Of a DNA stretch of 64,000 nt, positions 19,368-27,439 are shown piece after piece. Below the pieces are notes generated by a model that saw nothing but the letters and a program-made list of their open reading frames with translations, had not been told where the DNA came from and did no database searches. The stretch comes from Lachnospiraceae bacterium MD308 (GTDB taxonomy: Bacteria; Bacillota; Clostridia; Lachnospirales; Lachnospiraceae). Both the position numbers and the translations under genes were made by a program. Numbering within the stretch: the first letter of the stretch is position 1; each line of letters starts with the position of its first letter. Where the stretch lies: contig KE159795.1 in NCBI GenBank assembly GCA_000403475.2, forward strand, positions 186,001 through 250,000, in the 5' to 3' direction.

Positions 19368-19826
19368 TTATGCAAATATTTTTAAAGAAAGTTTCAAAAA
19401 ACCGGGTTCTAATATCCCAATACGCATAAAATATCCCGGCAGACTTCTGATCTGCCGGGCATCATAATCCATTTTCCTGCTTCCCATCGAAACAATCTCG
19501 ATAATCCAATCCGGCGCGCCATTGCAGCCTTTATCCTCCAGCTTACTCTTTTCGCAGATAACCGAGATGTCAGGCTCTACATAGTTTCTATCATCTTCAT
19601 TCAAAAATACTGTAAAAGGGGCAAGGAATACTTCACAATCACCTTTTTCCCTGTCAATATAATCCGAGATTTTCCTGACGATAAAATATGAAATCCTCTG
19701 GTGTTCACTACTCGGAGGTTCCATATAATAGATCTTCCCTTCGATCAGTTCCGCACGCTCCCCTTCCGGCAATGCGTAGATATCATCTATTGTACAGGAT
19801 ACCCCTTTTATACCACTTTCTTCCAT
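19368..19826 (-). pseudogene. Uma2-family (DUF820) endonuclease-like, C-terminally degraded
   Basis: 152 aa. The first ~120 residues are a clear Uma2 restriction-endonuclease-like domain: ELIEGKIYYMEPPSSEHQRIS, FTVFLNEDDRNYVEPDISVICE (catalytic Asp region), and APDWIIEIVSMGSRKMDY. After that the usual KLxxYRxxGVREYWIVD strand is replaced by unrelated residues (DARQIRSLPGYFMRIGILEP), and the protein is about 35 residues shorter than typical. I infer a frameshift or truncation that removes the last catalytic strand. Confidence 0.6.
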
Positions 19827-19908
19827 AAAGATAATCCCTCGGCCAGTTCCTATGATTTATTTTGGCTTATTAAGGCTTTTCAATAATATCTGATAACAGT
19901 CAAATCTT

Positions 19909-20157
19909 TTATATGCTCAGGTTAAGATTACCCGCCTGATTCATAAACTCCCGGAGATTGTCAATGTACTTATACGGTGCATATTCAGAATAAATTTCCG
20001 GATCATCCAGTATAACGATCTGTACGTCCTTAGCCCGAATTGCCTCCAAGGTATTCGGTACGCTTTTTGCCTCGATCAAGTTTTTACATTTATACGCAAT
20101 ACAGCCGACCTCGTTGAATTTTTTGGCGATTATATAAAAGCGGTTATTATCAGTCAC
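19909..20157 (-). CDS. DUF6718-like small protein, partner of RelA/SpoT-like enzyme
   Basis: 82 aa starting at GTG 20157, overlapping the stop of the RelA/SpoT-like gene by 8 bases. It is a compact alpha/beta protein (RFYIIAKKFNEVGCIAYKCKN, DVQIVILDDPEIYSEYAPYKYI). The family assignment is from memory of similar small proteins and is tentative. The tight overlap suggests that the two products work together. Confidence 0.6.
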   Translation of the reverse strand: MTDNNRFYIIAKKFNEVGCIAYKCKNLIEAKSVPNTLEAIRAKDVQIVILDDPEIYSEYAPYKYIDNLREFMNQAGNLNLSI

Positions 20158-20761
20158 AGTTCTGCCCCTCTCTTTGATTCTTATCTCTTACCAGCCTATT
20201 CATCTCATTTTTAAAATCTTCTTCTGTACCTATATTACCGGATATGTATTTTTCATACAGACGTTTTCCAATCCCTGCATCCCAGTATTTGTACACCAGT
20301 TTATGGCTCCATATATTAAACTGGTAATCTTTTGCACACCATAGCTGGATTTCTATCGGATATGCCAGATTATCCCTTTGATAGTATAAATGGACGGCCC
20401 GGTATCCATCATCCACTTTCTTCCCATTTCTTAGATCAACCACCCGGAAATAATCTGGATACTCTTCCGGATATTCATCAAAATGCAGGCGGAACCCCAA
20501 TATATCATTAAAACACTGTTTAAACCCGCCGCCCATCCGCAATGTTTTCTCATATTTGCGGATAATAGAATCATCACTTTTAAACCGGGAACCTATCAGG
20601 TTTTCCTGAACAACAGTATCTGTATACTCTGAACGGTATTTCTTAATGTCTTTCAGGATATCATCTAATGGTGTCTTCCGTAAAGATATTTGTTTTAAAC
20701 TTTGCCCCAGCGTGCTTTTATACGAAATCTTATTTAATATTTCTTCAGAAATAAACTGCAT
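20150..20761 (-). CDS. RelA/SpoT-domain (small alarmone synthetase-like) protein
   Basis: 203 aa with a stand-alone nucleotidyltransferase domain of the RelA/SpoT type: GSRFKSDDSIIRKYEKTLR (ATP-binding strand region), DILGFRL (catalytic Asp), and DGYRAVHLYYQRDNLAYPIEIQLW (G-loop Tyr and the EIQ acidic residue). No HD hydrolase, TGS or ACT domain is present. Such small enzymes make (p)ppGpp or (p)ppApp, or pyrophosphorylate tRNA when they serve as toxins (toxSAS). Gene order enzyme then small overlapping partner fits a toxin-antitoxin arrangement, but activity is not provable here. Confidence 0.75.
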   Translation of the reverse strand: MQFISEEILNKISYKSTLGQSLKQISLRKTPLDDILKDIKKYRSEYTDTVVQENLIGSRFKSDDSIIRKYEKTLRMGGGFKQCFNDILGFRLHFDEYPEEYPDYFRVVDLRNGKKVDDGYRAVHLYYQRDNLAYPIEIQLWCAKDYQFNIWSHKLVYKYWDAGIGKRLYEKYISGNIGTEEDFKNEMNRLVRDKNQREGQNCD

Positions 20762-20829
20762 TTTCCTTCTCTACCATCTTTCCTGCTTTTTTAATCATGG
20801 CTGTGCGGTTTTATGGCTTTCACATATTT

Positions 20830-20838
20830 ATTATACCA
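20830..20838 (-). promoter_or_regulatory. Extended -10 promoter of the RelA/SpoT-like gene
   Basis: TGGTATAAT on the minus strand (-10 TATAAT at 20830-20835 with a TG extension) about 70 bases upstream of the start at 20761. No good -35 is seen at the standard distance. Confidence 0.4.
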
Positions 20839-20978
20839 GACACACGCCATATCCACACAGCCTTTTTAACATAGTTTCAATATTCCAAATATGTTTTCAT
20901 TTCCGTGTAATATCTATCATATCACATACTTTCTAATTTTTAAACATTATCCATTGTACAAATTTAATAAGCCTTTCC

Positions 20979-21041
20979 CTAAATAAAACCATCAGCAGTT
21001 TCCACACCAATAAGGCGATTATCATATCTGCTTTTTCTCAT
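20979..21041 (-). CDS. Possible 20-aa peptide after the DUF5688 gene
   Basis: ATG at 21041 is preceded by AGGAGG eight bases upstream, directly after the DUF5688 stop. The reading frame is only 20 codons (MRKSRYDNRLIGVETADGFI). A shifted frame in the same stretch could encode a hydrophobic 30-residue peptide but has no ribosome site. May be a leader peptide or spurious. Confidence 0.25.
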   Translation of the reverse strand: MRKSRYDNRLIGVETADGFI

Positions 21042-21054
21042 ACGTCCGTTCCTC

Positions 21055-21696
21055 CTACGCCGCTATCCTGATTTCCTCCTTCTCCCGGTCATAATAGTAC
21101 ACCGAATCCGACAGCCATACCTCCGGCTGTTCATACCTGAACCCGTCATTTACCTGCCGTACTATCTCCTTCAGTGCATCCTCCGCTCCCTCCCTGTCAT
21201 CCGGCACAAGGATCATCTCATTTACTGAGCTTGGGAGGATATAGACCTTCTCCTTATGTTCCCCGGCAAACTGTTTCAACAGATTCTTTTTCAGTACCGC
21301 CCCGGCGCCTACGTTCCCGCTCCCGTCCTGTGCCATGCATACGAACATCTTTATCTCATCCTCCCTCATTCTCATGCCCCCGGGGATCAGGTATCTGATA
21401 TCCACTACTATGCACCCCTCGTCTTCCAGATTATCAAGCGCTGCCTCCCATAAATCGTCAGGAGTAACTCCCCATTCTGATGCCATCGTTTCCGTTACCG
21501 GAAGAAACGCTTTCCCCGTCTCCATGCCTGCCGCCTCCACTTCAAATACTGCGGCAAGGTCCAGGTATTCCCGGTGGACATGGCTTTTTAGGTATTCCTG
21601 GTTCTTCTCCCTGTTGACCAGCCGCAACCTGACCTTCTGTTTCAATTCCTCCCATATGGGATTCGTATTCTTTTCCTTTGCATTTCCTTCTTTCAT
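21055..21696 (-). CDS. DUF5688-family protein
   Basis: 213 aa, start with AGGAGGAAGCGGAAG upstream. It resembles DUF5688 proteins that are common on Lachnospiraceae mobile elements (VTETMASEWGVTPDDLWEAALDNL, VYILPSSVNEMILVP, EQPEVWLSDSVYYYDREKEEIRIA). Function unknown. It travels here with the Rad52-like and YqaJ genes. Confidence 0.7.
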   Translation of the reverse strand: MKEGNAKEKNTNPIWEELKQKVRLRLVNREKNQEYLKSHVHREYLDLAAVFEVEAAGMETGKAFLPVTETMASEWGVTPDDLWEAALDNLEDEGCIVVDIRYLIPGGMRMREDEIKMFVCMAQDGSGNVGAGAVLKKNLLKQFAGEHKEKVYILPSSVNEMILVPDDREGAEDALKEIVRQVNDGFRYEQPEVWLSDSVYYYDREKEEIRIAA

Positions 21697-21725
21697 CTTC
21701 CGCTTCCTCCTGCCTGCTGTTATGA

Positions 21726-22532
21726 TTATGCTGCTTTTGTCTTTGTCCTCTTTAGCCCGTTCAGCGCCTTCGTATAGACTTCCTCCGTCATTTCATCCAG
21801 GCCCCGGATGTTATACCTCGCAAGCACTGCCTCCATCAGGACCCCCGTGCGTTTAAGCTCCTTTTCTAATGCCGCCCGTTGGATCTCCGTAATCACTCCT
21901 GTTCCCTTTCCTGTGTTGGCGTTGGAATCGGAAACCGGGACAGGCTTGTTTTCTTCCCTTTGTTTCCCTTGTTTCCCCATCTCAAACACCTTTTTCCCCC
22001 TGCTGTCCACGACCACAAGACGGGAAATCTCACGATCCTCATTGTAGCCAATGGCTTGAACCGAAAAGCGTTCAGATGTCGTATACCGGTCCCCTTTTTT
22101 CTGTATGCTGGCCTTTTCTGATGATACCCAGATAAACGGCGCGGTATATAATTCTCTTCCGATCCCCCAGTTGAAACAAGCACGTTTAAAAGAATCCGAC
22201 GCCTGCCCTTTCTCCTTCTCCGAATAGCTGACCGTACCCACATCCTGTTTCGCAATCCACTGCTGCTTCTCCTTATCCCATACTTCCACCGTACAGTAAA
22301 GGTTCCCGTCAATGCTCTGGTGTGTCCTCCTCCATCCAAAGGGCGTAAATGTTTCATCCAGAATCTTTTGGTCTACACGGGCATCTTTAAATAAAAGCAG
22401 GCTTAAGCCCCTCTCATTGATCACGGATACCCTGCACTCGATCTCATCCGCCCTTAACAGGCGGACAAATCCTGCCCTGTTGTTACAGTTATATTGTTCC
22501 CTATCTCTTCCCATTCCTCCCAGACCTTCCAT
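21726..22532 (-). CDS. Rad52/Sak-like single-strand annealing protein
   Basis: 268 aa. Residues ~25-170 match the Rad52-type annealing pattern of phages and plasmids: FTPFGWRRTHQSIDGNLYCTVEVWD followed by VGTVSYSEKEKGQASDSFKRACFNWGIGRELYTAPFIW. The C-terminus (after ~190) is low-complexity and charged. In two-component recombination systems such annealers pair with a 5'-3' exonuclease, here YqaJ just upstream. The exact start is uncertain because the purine-rich leader offers ATG at 22532 and 22514 with poorly spaced ribosome sites. Confidence 0.75.
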   Translation of the reverse strand: MEGLGGMGRDREQYNCNNRAGFVRLLRADEIECRVSVINERGLSLLLFKDARVDQKILDETFTPFGWRRTHQSIDGNLYCTVEVWDKEKQQWIAKQDVGTVSYSEKEKGQASDSFKRACFNWGIGRELYTAPFIWVSSEKASIQKKGDRYTTSERFSVQAIGYNEDREISRLVVVDSRGKKVFEMGKQGKQREENKPVPVSDSNANTGKGTGVITEIQRAALEKELKRTGVLMEAVLARYNIRGLDEMTEEVYTKALNGLKRTKTKAA

Positions 22533-22734
22533 TCCTTCTGCCGACGCTGAAAATGCAGGCTCTTCCCCTTTGTTCCCATTCTATATACTGCCGGCTTTTC
22601 TTGCCAGCTCTTCCTTGATCCCGTTCTTTCCTGTCATTTTTTATCCCTCCCCTGTAAACAAATGCTGCCTTTCTCTTTTTCTTTGTTATTCCTTCGCAGG
22701 CATTTTTATATTTTATACTGCCTGTTCCTTGCGA

Positions 22735-22753
22735 GATGTTCGAATCGAACATC
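22735..22753. promoter_or_regulatory. parS-like palindrome, copy 1
   Basis: GATGTTCGAATCGAACATC, perfect 9-base arms around one base. Same motif at 22875, 41151, 57776 and 57989; the last two are inside parB. Candidate ParB-binding site. Confidence 0.5.
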
Positions 22754-22821
22754 CTGTTTCTCGTTGCGGATTTTTTTGCTTCCTGCATCCCCATCCCCCT
22801 GCTATCTTCCCTTGCTATATA

Positions 22822-22852
22822 ATAGGAAGAGACGCCAAAAGCCTCTTCCTAT
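22822..22852. terminator. Hairpin between two palindromes
   Basis: ATAGGAAGAG and CTCTTCCTAT form a 10-bp stem with an 11-base loop. There is no long U tract, so it may be a terminator or another structural element. Confidence 0.35.
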
Positions 22853-22874
22853 ATATCCTGCGGTTTTTGCAAAA

Positions 22875-22891
22875 ATGTTCGATTCGAACAT
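22875..22891. promoter_or_regulatory. parS-like palindrome, copy 2
   Basis: ATGTTCGATTCGAACAT, perfect 8-base arms around one base, 140 bases from copy 1. Confidence 0.5.
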
Positions 22892-22947
22892 CTTTATTGG
22901 ATTTAAAAAATGCCATTTTACTTGTATTCCGGCAAGATCTATGCCCT

Positions 22948-23007
22948 CTATGCCGCCTTTACCATCAGCCTCCGGTACTGCGTGGTCTTCCGGTACTTCT
23001 CATAAAC
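22948..23007 (-). pseudogene. Detached 3' end of yqaJ
   Basis: Twenty codons (VYEKYRKTTQYRRLMVKAA then TAG). They are the normal C-terminus of the YqaJ exonuclease, cut off by the transposon at 23016-26572. Joined to codon ...RPE of the main part at 26573 the frame is continuous, giving a 308-aa protein. Confidence 0.85.
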
Positions 23008-23015
23008 CTCCGGAC
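23008..23015. repeat. 8-bp target duplication, left copy
   Basis: CTCCGGAC here and at 26573-26580, directly flanking the TGT...ACA ends of the transposon. Confidence 0.9.
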
Positions 23016-23208
23016 TGTCGGACGGCAAATTGATGGAAACGCAAACAGCGAATTATTTTTCCGACATTTATCCTATTGACTGCGCAGTGCTGTCTGCAAA
23101 TGCATAGTCCTGTCAAAAATGCTACACGTTGTTGTCGGTATTGTTTTTCCGCCTGAAATGCAAAAGGCCATGGATCCCATCATGAGACACACAGCCCATA
23201 TGAAAAAT

Positions 23209-23532
23209 TTAGTTTTTCTCCTGCTTGTCGGCCAGAACAGGAAGATGAACCAGGCCGGTGGCGACAGTCACTGCATCCACCTTCCGCATCAGGGAGCCGA
23301 TCCTTTCTTCATTCCAAAAGATATCGGAGAAATCGGAGAGCTCGCACCCTACATCATGGTTAGGGATGCACAGGTAGTTCCCATATTTATGCCGTCCGGC
23401 GAGGATGTGGAAGTAAGTCCCCCGCCCATTGATCTCAGCTTCATACCATCCGTTCCCCGTGCTCAGCAGGATGATCTGCCCCGTCCAGGTCTCCTTGCGG
23501 GAACTGCTTTTCAGGATACAGGTATAATTCAT
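23209..23532 (-). CDS. DUF6618-like accessory protein of the transposon
   Basis: 107 aa, compact beta-rich protein (ETWTGQIILLSTGNGWYEAEINGRGTYFHILAGRHKYGNYLCIPNHDVGCELS). It begins 12 bases after the ATPase gene in the same direction and lies between that gene and the left transposon end, so it is element cargo or an accessory factor. Function unknown; the family name is tentative. Confidence 0.6.
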   Translation of the reverse strand: MNYTCILKSSSRKETWTGQIILLSTGNGWYEAEINGRGTYFHILAGRHKYGNYLCIPNHDVGCELSDFSDIFWNEERIGSLMRKVDAVTVATGLVHLPVLADKQEKN

Positions 23533-23544
23533 GTTCCATTCCTC

Positions 23545-24351
23545 CTATCCGAGATTCTGGCTGCTGACAGAAGCCAGGATGACATCCGTATCGATCACTT
23601 TCTTGTCCATCTGTGCCCCTAGAGTCAGCGCGTCGGTCATCAGGTTGTCCACCAGGCGGGGGCTCCCCTGGGAGTGACTGTGGACGGCAGAAAGCGCCGC
23701 CTGGTCGATGATGGAGGCTGCGCCTCCGGCACAGGCGATCTTGTGGAGGATATACTGCGCCACTTCGGAGTCTGAGAGACCGGAAAAGTTGTAGTGTACG
23801 GTGATGCGCTGGCGCAGGGCCTCATGGACGGGCTTTTTCAGGGTGCTGTTCAGGTGGGGCTCCCCACAGAGGATGAGCGTGAAGCAGTTCAGGGAGTCAT
23901 ACCCGTAGTTCATGAGCATCTTGATATCCTCCAGGATGCCGGTGGAGAGGTATTGTGCCTCATCGACTGCCAGGAGGAGGGGCTGTTTCTTGTCCTTGTA
24001 GAGGTAGAGTATCTGCTCCTGTACGGCGCGGAACATCCCAGGCTTGCCGCCCCTTGGCTCTAGCCCCAGAACAGAGCAGAGCTGGCGGTAGAACTCCATG
24101 ACGCTGACCGTGGAGAGGCAGATGTACTCCATATGGTAGAGGTTGGGGTTGAGGCACTTTGCGAAGCAGCGCAGGGCGAAGGACTTGCCCATGCCGGGGC
24201 GTGCGGTGAACAGCCCGATTCCCCTTGTGTCCTTGAGGTAGTCCAGCCGGGACGTCATTTCCGAGATGTCCTTTGAGAGGAACCGGTCCTTTTCTCTTGC
24301 GTTCTGTTTGTCAAAGGGATTGAAGGAAAGCCCATAGTAGGAACGGAACAT
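23545..24351 (-). CDS. AAA ATPase, TniB/ExeA-like transposition regulator
   Basis: 268 aa AAA+ protein. Walker A FTARPGMGKSFAL near residue 50, Walker B LLLAVDEAQYLSTG near 128, sensor FTLILCGEPHLNSTL near 158, arginine finger region ALRQRITVHYNF, and a winged lid domain. TniB/IstB/MuB-like ATPases choose target DNA for the DDE transposase. It starts with the overlap TGATG at the end of the transposase gene. High-GC codon use matches the other genes of this element and not the host neighbourhood. Confidence 0.85.
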   Translation of the reverse strand: MFRSYYGLSFNPFDKQNAREKDRFLSKDISEMTSRLDYLKDTRGIGLFTARPGMGKSFALRCFAKCLNPNLYHMEYICLSTVSVMEFYRQLCSVLGLEPRGGKPGMFRAVQEQILYLYKDKKQPLLLAVDEAQYLSTGILEDIKMLMNYGYDSLNCFTLILCGEPHLNSTLKKPVHEALRQRITVHYNFSGLSDSEVAQYILHKIACAGGAASIIDQAALSAVHSHSQGSPRLVDNLMTDALTLGAQMDKKVIDTDVILASVSSQNLG

Positions 24352-25619
24352 CAGCTCTCACCCCCAATCCTTGAATAATCGATGGACGGCGTGTTATTGC
24401 GTTTCGTCCTGCAGTTCTCGTTTTTATCCGTAGGCCGTATGGGATAATGTTCCCCCTCATAAAGGATGAAGGCACTGGACATGTCGTCTGGCAGGAAGCG
24501 GATCTCCACTTTTGAAGAAATGAACTGCATGGGAACGTCATAGGACACCTTGTCGATGGAGACGGTAGAGTCCTTGTTCACCTTCCTGGTGATGCGGTTC
24601 AGGAAACATTCCTCCAGCCACTCCCTGGACTTAGGGCTCCGGATGGAGGAGCGTGACTGCTGGTAGCGGTCCATGGGCGTTGTGCCGATGCCGGAATGGA
24701 CAGATGTATTGTAGGTGCGCATATAGTCCTTAAGCAGCCGGTTGAACTGTGCCAGCGTGGTGATGGAATCCAGAACCAGCGTATAGAGCCAAGTCTCCTT
24801 GAGCGTTCTGAACTGGCGTTCTATTTTGGCTTTGGAAGCACCATCACGAATTTTTGTGTGTAAAAGTACGGTGCCGATGGAGCCGCAGATGAGGGAAAGC
24901 TGCTCATTCGAGTAACTGCAGCCATTATCGACATAGAGCTTCGCCGGGATTCCATGGGCTGCCACAGCGTCCTTGAACACCTTCTGGAAGTTATAGGCAT
25001 TATCGTTATAGAAGAGGCCGCCGCCCACCAGAAACCGGGAATGGTCATCAATAATCATGATGCAGTAGACTCTCCTGCGCTGGCCGTGCTCCGTGATATA
25101 AGGCAGGTAACAGGTATCTGCCTGCCACATCTTCCCAAAGGCGTCTTCTTCAAACGCCTTCCTGTCCCGCATGCCTGGGTTGCGTGCTGATTTCAGGTCA
25201 TGTTTCTTCACGAAGCGCTGGACGGCGCAGACGCTGACTGTGGCAGGGATGAAGGCTTCTTCAACGAGGTGCCGGTGGATCTGGGTAGAGTTCAGCCGTG
25301 GGAAGGCTTCCTTGAGGCGGTAGATTTCCTCGATGGCCGTGTCCGGGAGCACCCGGGTGGAGGCCTTATCGGAACGCTCCTGCGGCATGAGGGCGTCGAT
25401 GCCGCCGTTCTGGTAGAGGGACACCCATTTGCTGAGGGTCTTTGGGCTGTACTGGAATACCGAGCCGTCAGGCAGGGTAAGCGGTTTTTCAGTGATACGC
25501 TGGTAGTAAGCGTTCCTGGACGCATCCGGATAAAGGCCATGGATGACCGGCGCTATGAGAGCGAGGCGGAACTGTGCCATGGCGGCTGCGTCCGAAAGTT
25601 TTTTTGGATTGTTGTCCAT
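24351..25619 (-). CDS. DDE (rve-type) transposase
   Basis: About 422 aa. Start ATG 25619 with AAGGAGG upstream. N-terminal helix-turn-helix domains (KTLSKWVSLYQNGGIDALMPQERSDK; LNSTQIHRHLVEEAF), then an RNase H-fold integrase core: first Asp in MWQADTCYLPY, second Asp in KLYVDNGCSYSNE, Glu in GASKAKIERQFRTLKE, and a C-terminal beta-barrel domain (KVNKDSTVSIDKVSYDVP). It cuts and joins the transposon ends. All three catalytic acids are present, so the element may be active. Confidence 0.9.
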   Translation of the reverse strand: MDNNPKKLSDAAAMAQFRLALIAPVIHGLYPDASRNAYYQRITEKPLTLPDGSVFQYSPKTLSKWVSLYQNGGIDALMPQERSDKASTRVLPDTAIEEIYRLKEAFPRLNSTQIHRHLVEEAFIPATVSVCAVQRFVKKHDLKSARNPGMRDRKAFEEDAFGKMWQADTCYLPYITEHGQRRRVYCIMIIDDHSRFLVGGGLFYNDNAYNFQKVFKDAVAAHGIPAKLYVDNGCSYSNEQLSLICGSIGTVLLHTKIRDGASKAKIERQFRTLKETWLYTLVLDSITTLAQFNRLLKDYMRTYNTSVHSGIGTTPMDRYQQSRSSIRSPKSREWLEECFLNRITRKVNKDSTVSIDKVSYDVPMQFISSKVEIRFLPDDMSSAFILYEGEHYPIRPTDKNENCRTKRNNTPSIDYSRIGGES

Positions 25620-25709
25620 AAAAATGTCCTCCTTAGGTGGTTTTCCACCATTATGCAGGAGAGAAGGGAGGGAAGCCATACCCGTGGCGTGTGGCCGACG
25701 GAAAAAGGG

Positions 25710-26303
25710 TCAGGGGCCGAACACCTGCTGGCAGTAAAGTGCCGGGTTTTTATGGGACTGGAGGAAAGACTTTGTAAAACGGCGGACAAAGGCGGAGGCG
25801 AAATCCGAATAAGCCGGCTGCGTGAGCAGGGACTTCAGGAAGGAAAGGCCGGAAACCTCCATGGAGGAAAGCACGCCGAGCCAATCTTCCTTCTGCACCC
25901 GAAAGAGCTGCAGCCACCGGCGCAGCTGGGAAAGGGTGATGCCGAAGCGTTCGCATAGCCTTTCCACAGTGGAAAGGCGCAGGAAATACTCCGCCAGGAC
26001 ACGTAGAAGGAAGAACAGGCCGTAGCCGGAGTAGGGAATGATGAAGTCCGGGAGGATGGCATGGGTATGGCCACAGGTACAGATAAGGCGCATGATGCAG
26101 AGGCTGTGGCGGACCTGGGTGCCGCCTATAAAGTCCACCAGGGAGCGGTCATAGTAGGCATGGATGCGGCAGGATCCCTTTACCCCACAGCAGGGACAGG
26201 TCTGCAGTTCCGAACGGAATCCGGCCATAAAGGAATCGAACAGGATCTTTGATGAACTTTTTATACGAACTAGCTTGCAAAACAGGGAATATTCTCTTAT
26301 CAT
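25710..26303 (-). CDS. DUF6431-type zinc protein of the transposon
   Basis: About 197 aa. CPCCGVKGSC and a second CTCGHTH pair suggest a zinc finger, followed by a helical region with an HTH-like stretch (STVERLCERFGITLSQLRRWLQLF). Proteins of this kind are commonly the first gene upstream of a DDE transposase and ATPase in Clostridia; a DNA-binding role in transposition is inferred. The start is uncertain: ATG 26303 lacks a good ribosome site. Confidence 0.65.
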   Translation of the reverse strand: MIREYSLFCKLVRIKSSSKILFDSFMAGFRSELQTCPCCGVKGSCRIHAYYDRSLVDFIGGTQVRHSLCIMRLICTCGHTHAILPDFIIPYSGYGLFFLLRVLAEYFLRLSTVERLCERFGITLSQLRRWLQLFRVQKEDWLGVLSSMEVSGLSFLKSLLTQPAYSDFASAFVRRFTKSFLQSHKNPALYCQQVFGP

Positions 26304-26375
26304 AATATATGTCGGTGGTGCTAAAGCCTCACAAGTGGGACATGATCCCGTATACGGCAGGCACACTGGTATGTG

Positions 26376-26420
26376 AGAGAAAGAACGAACTGTGGAAGGG
26401 GCTGTTCTTTCTCTTTTTTT
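26376..26420 (+). terminator. Intrinsic terminator near the transposon right end
   Basis: AGAGAAAGAAC (26376-26386) pairs with GTTCTTTCTCT (26404-26414), followed by seven T. On the plus strand it would stop transcription leaving the element rightward. Confidence 0.65.
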
Positions 26421-26572
26421 GTTCCATAAAAACTATATCGGAATGACATGGGATGGTCAAGAGGAAAACGTGCCGCCTCCTGTAGCACACTTTTATAGAC
26501 AGTGTTTAAAAACTGAGATTATAATTTGACGTTTTTGTGCGGGAGATAGGAACTTTAATTTGCTGGGCTACA

Positions 26573-26580
26573 CTCCGGAC
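26573..26580. repeat. 8-bp target duplication, right copy
   Basis: CTCCGGAC, identical to 23008-23015. Confidence 0.9.
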
Positions 26581-27439
26581 GTTCCTCCTTAAGCCGCTTT
26601 TCATCCAGCCTCTGGCTGCTCACCGGTTTCCAGGAGATGCGGTACTGGCCGCTTTCCGCAAGCTCCGCCTCCCCCATAAAGAGCTTTAACTCCTGCTCGA
26701 TCTGCCGTTTCTCCGTCCCCATGCTCTCGATCATCTCGGAAAGTTCCTGCCTCCGGTTAAGCTTCTCATCAAACCCGGTAAGCGCCACTGTCTCTTCCCT
26801 GGACTTTTTGAAATATTCCGCGATCACGCTGTCCGCAAGCTCCGAGCCATCCGGCTTTGGCAGCACTTTCTTCAGCACATGGTTCTCCCAGAAATCTTTT
26901 TCAATCTGTATCAGGTCGGCAAGCATCTCCTCATCCCGCTCTATCTTATAGTATTTAAACTCCCGCCCGTAGATGAGTACGGCGATATACCAGGCATCCG
27001 CTTTGCAGACGGACATATAATGGAGGCACTGGATCTGGTAGGATAAGGGTATCTTCCCGTCCGCCCATTTCTCTGCCATATAGGGGCTTGCGGTCTTACA
27101 TTCCAGCCCGGCGTTCTCCCCTACGATCATGCGGTCAACATCCGCAAGCATAAAGGGATGTTCCTCATCATAGTACATGAAGTTTGCTTTCCTTACCTTT
27201 TTCCCGGTTGCCTCCATGAACCGCCTTGCCACATAATCCTCAAACTCCCTTCCCTGCCGCATAGCCTCATTATCAATGTCTTCAATCTCATCTGTCGTCT
27301 TGTCCTGGTAAACCTGTATAGCCGTCCGGTAAGGGTTCAGCCCGCATACCGCCCCGGCATCGGACCCTCCAAGCCCCTGTTTCCGGCATCTTAGCCATTC
27401 TTCCTTATCAAGCCCCAGTGTTGCTGTCAATTTCTTCAT
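26573..27439 (-). pseudogene. YqaJ-type recombination exonuclease, main part, split by transposon
   Basis: 289 codons of a lambda-exonuclease-like YqaJ protein: RKQGLGGSDAGAVCGLNPYRTAI (characteristic start), DVDRMIVGENAGLECKTASPYMAEKW (catalytic Asp and ExK), PLSYQIQCLHYMSVCKADAWYIAVL (Gln/His region). The frame runs into the transposon and ends five codons later (CSPAN). The lost end lies at 22948-23007. The truncated product keeps all catalytic residues and lacks only 19 C-terminal residues, so residual activity is possible. With the Rad52-like annealer it would have formed a Red-like recombination pair. Confidence 0.85.

Larger units (their letters stand above)
22533..22947. other. Intergenic region with two palindromes and a hairpin
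   Basis: No convincing gene. It holds two copies of the parS-like palindrome (22735-22753 and 22875-22891) with a 10-bp-stem hairpin between them (22822-22852, ATAGGAAGAG/CTCTTCCTAT). It separates the Rad52-like gene from the displaced 3' end of yqaJ. Confidence 0.6.
23016..26572 (-). mobile_element. DDE/AAA transposon (DUF6431-DDE-ATPase) inserted in yqaJ
   Basis: 3557-bp element with ends 5'-TGT...ACA-3'. The terminal repeats are imperfect: left TGTCGGACGGCAAATTGATG, right (inverted) TGTAGCCCAGCAAATTAAAG. Extra GCAAAT/GCGAATTATT-like motifs lie just inside the left end. It carries four minus-strand genes: DUF6431 protein, DDE transposase, TniB/ExeA-like ATPase and a DUF6618-like protein. 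The 8-bp duplication and TGT/ACA ends place it with Mu/Tn7/IS481-like DDE elements. It interrupts yqaJ twenty codons before the stop. Confidence 0.9.

Noticed and set aside
22501-22794. 97-codon minus-strand frame
   Set aside because: Overlaps the Rad52-like start, has low-complexity basic composition and runs through the palindrome; looks like a chance frame.
23091-26501. First guess for transposon ends (TGTCT...AGACA)
   Set aside because: No matching duplication; the TGT/ACA ends at 23016 and 26572 with CTCCGGAC on both sides and the rejoined yqaJ frame are decisive.
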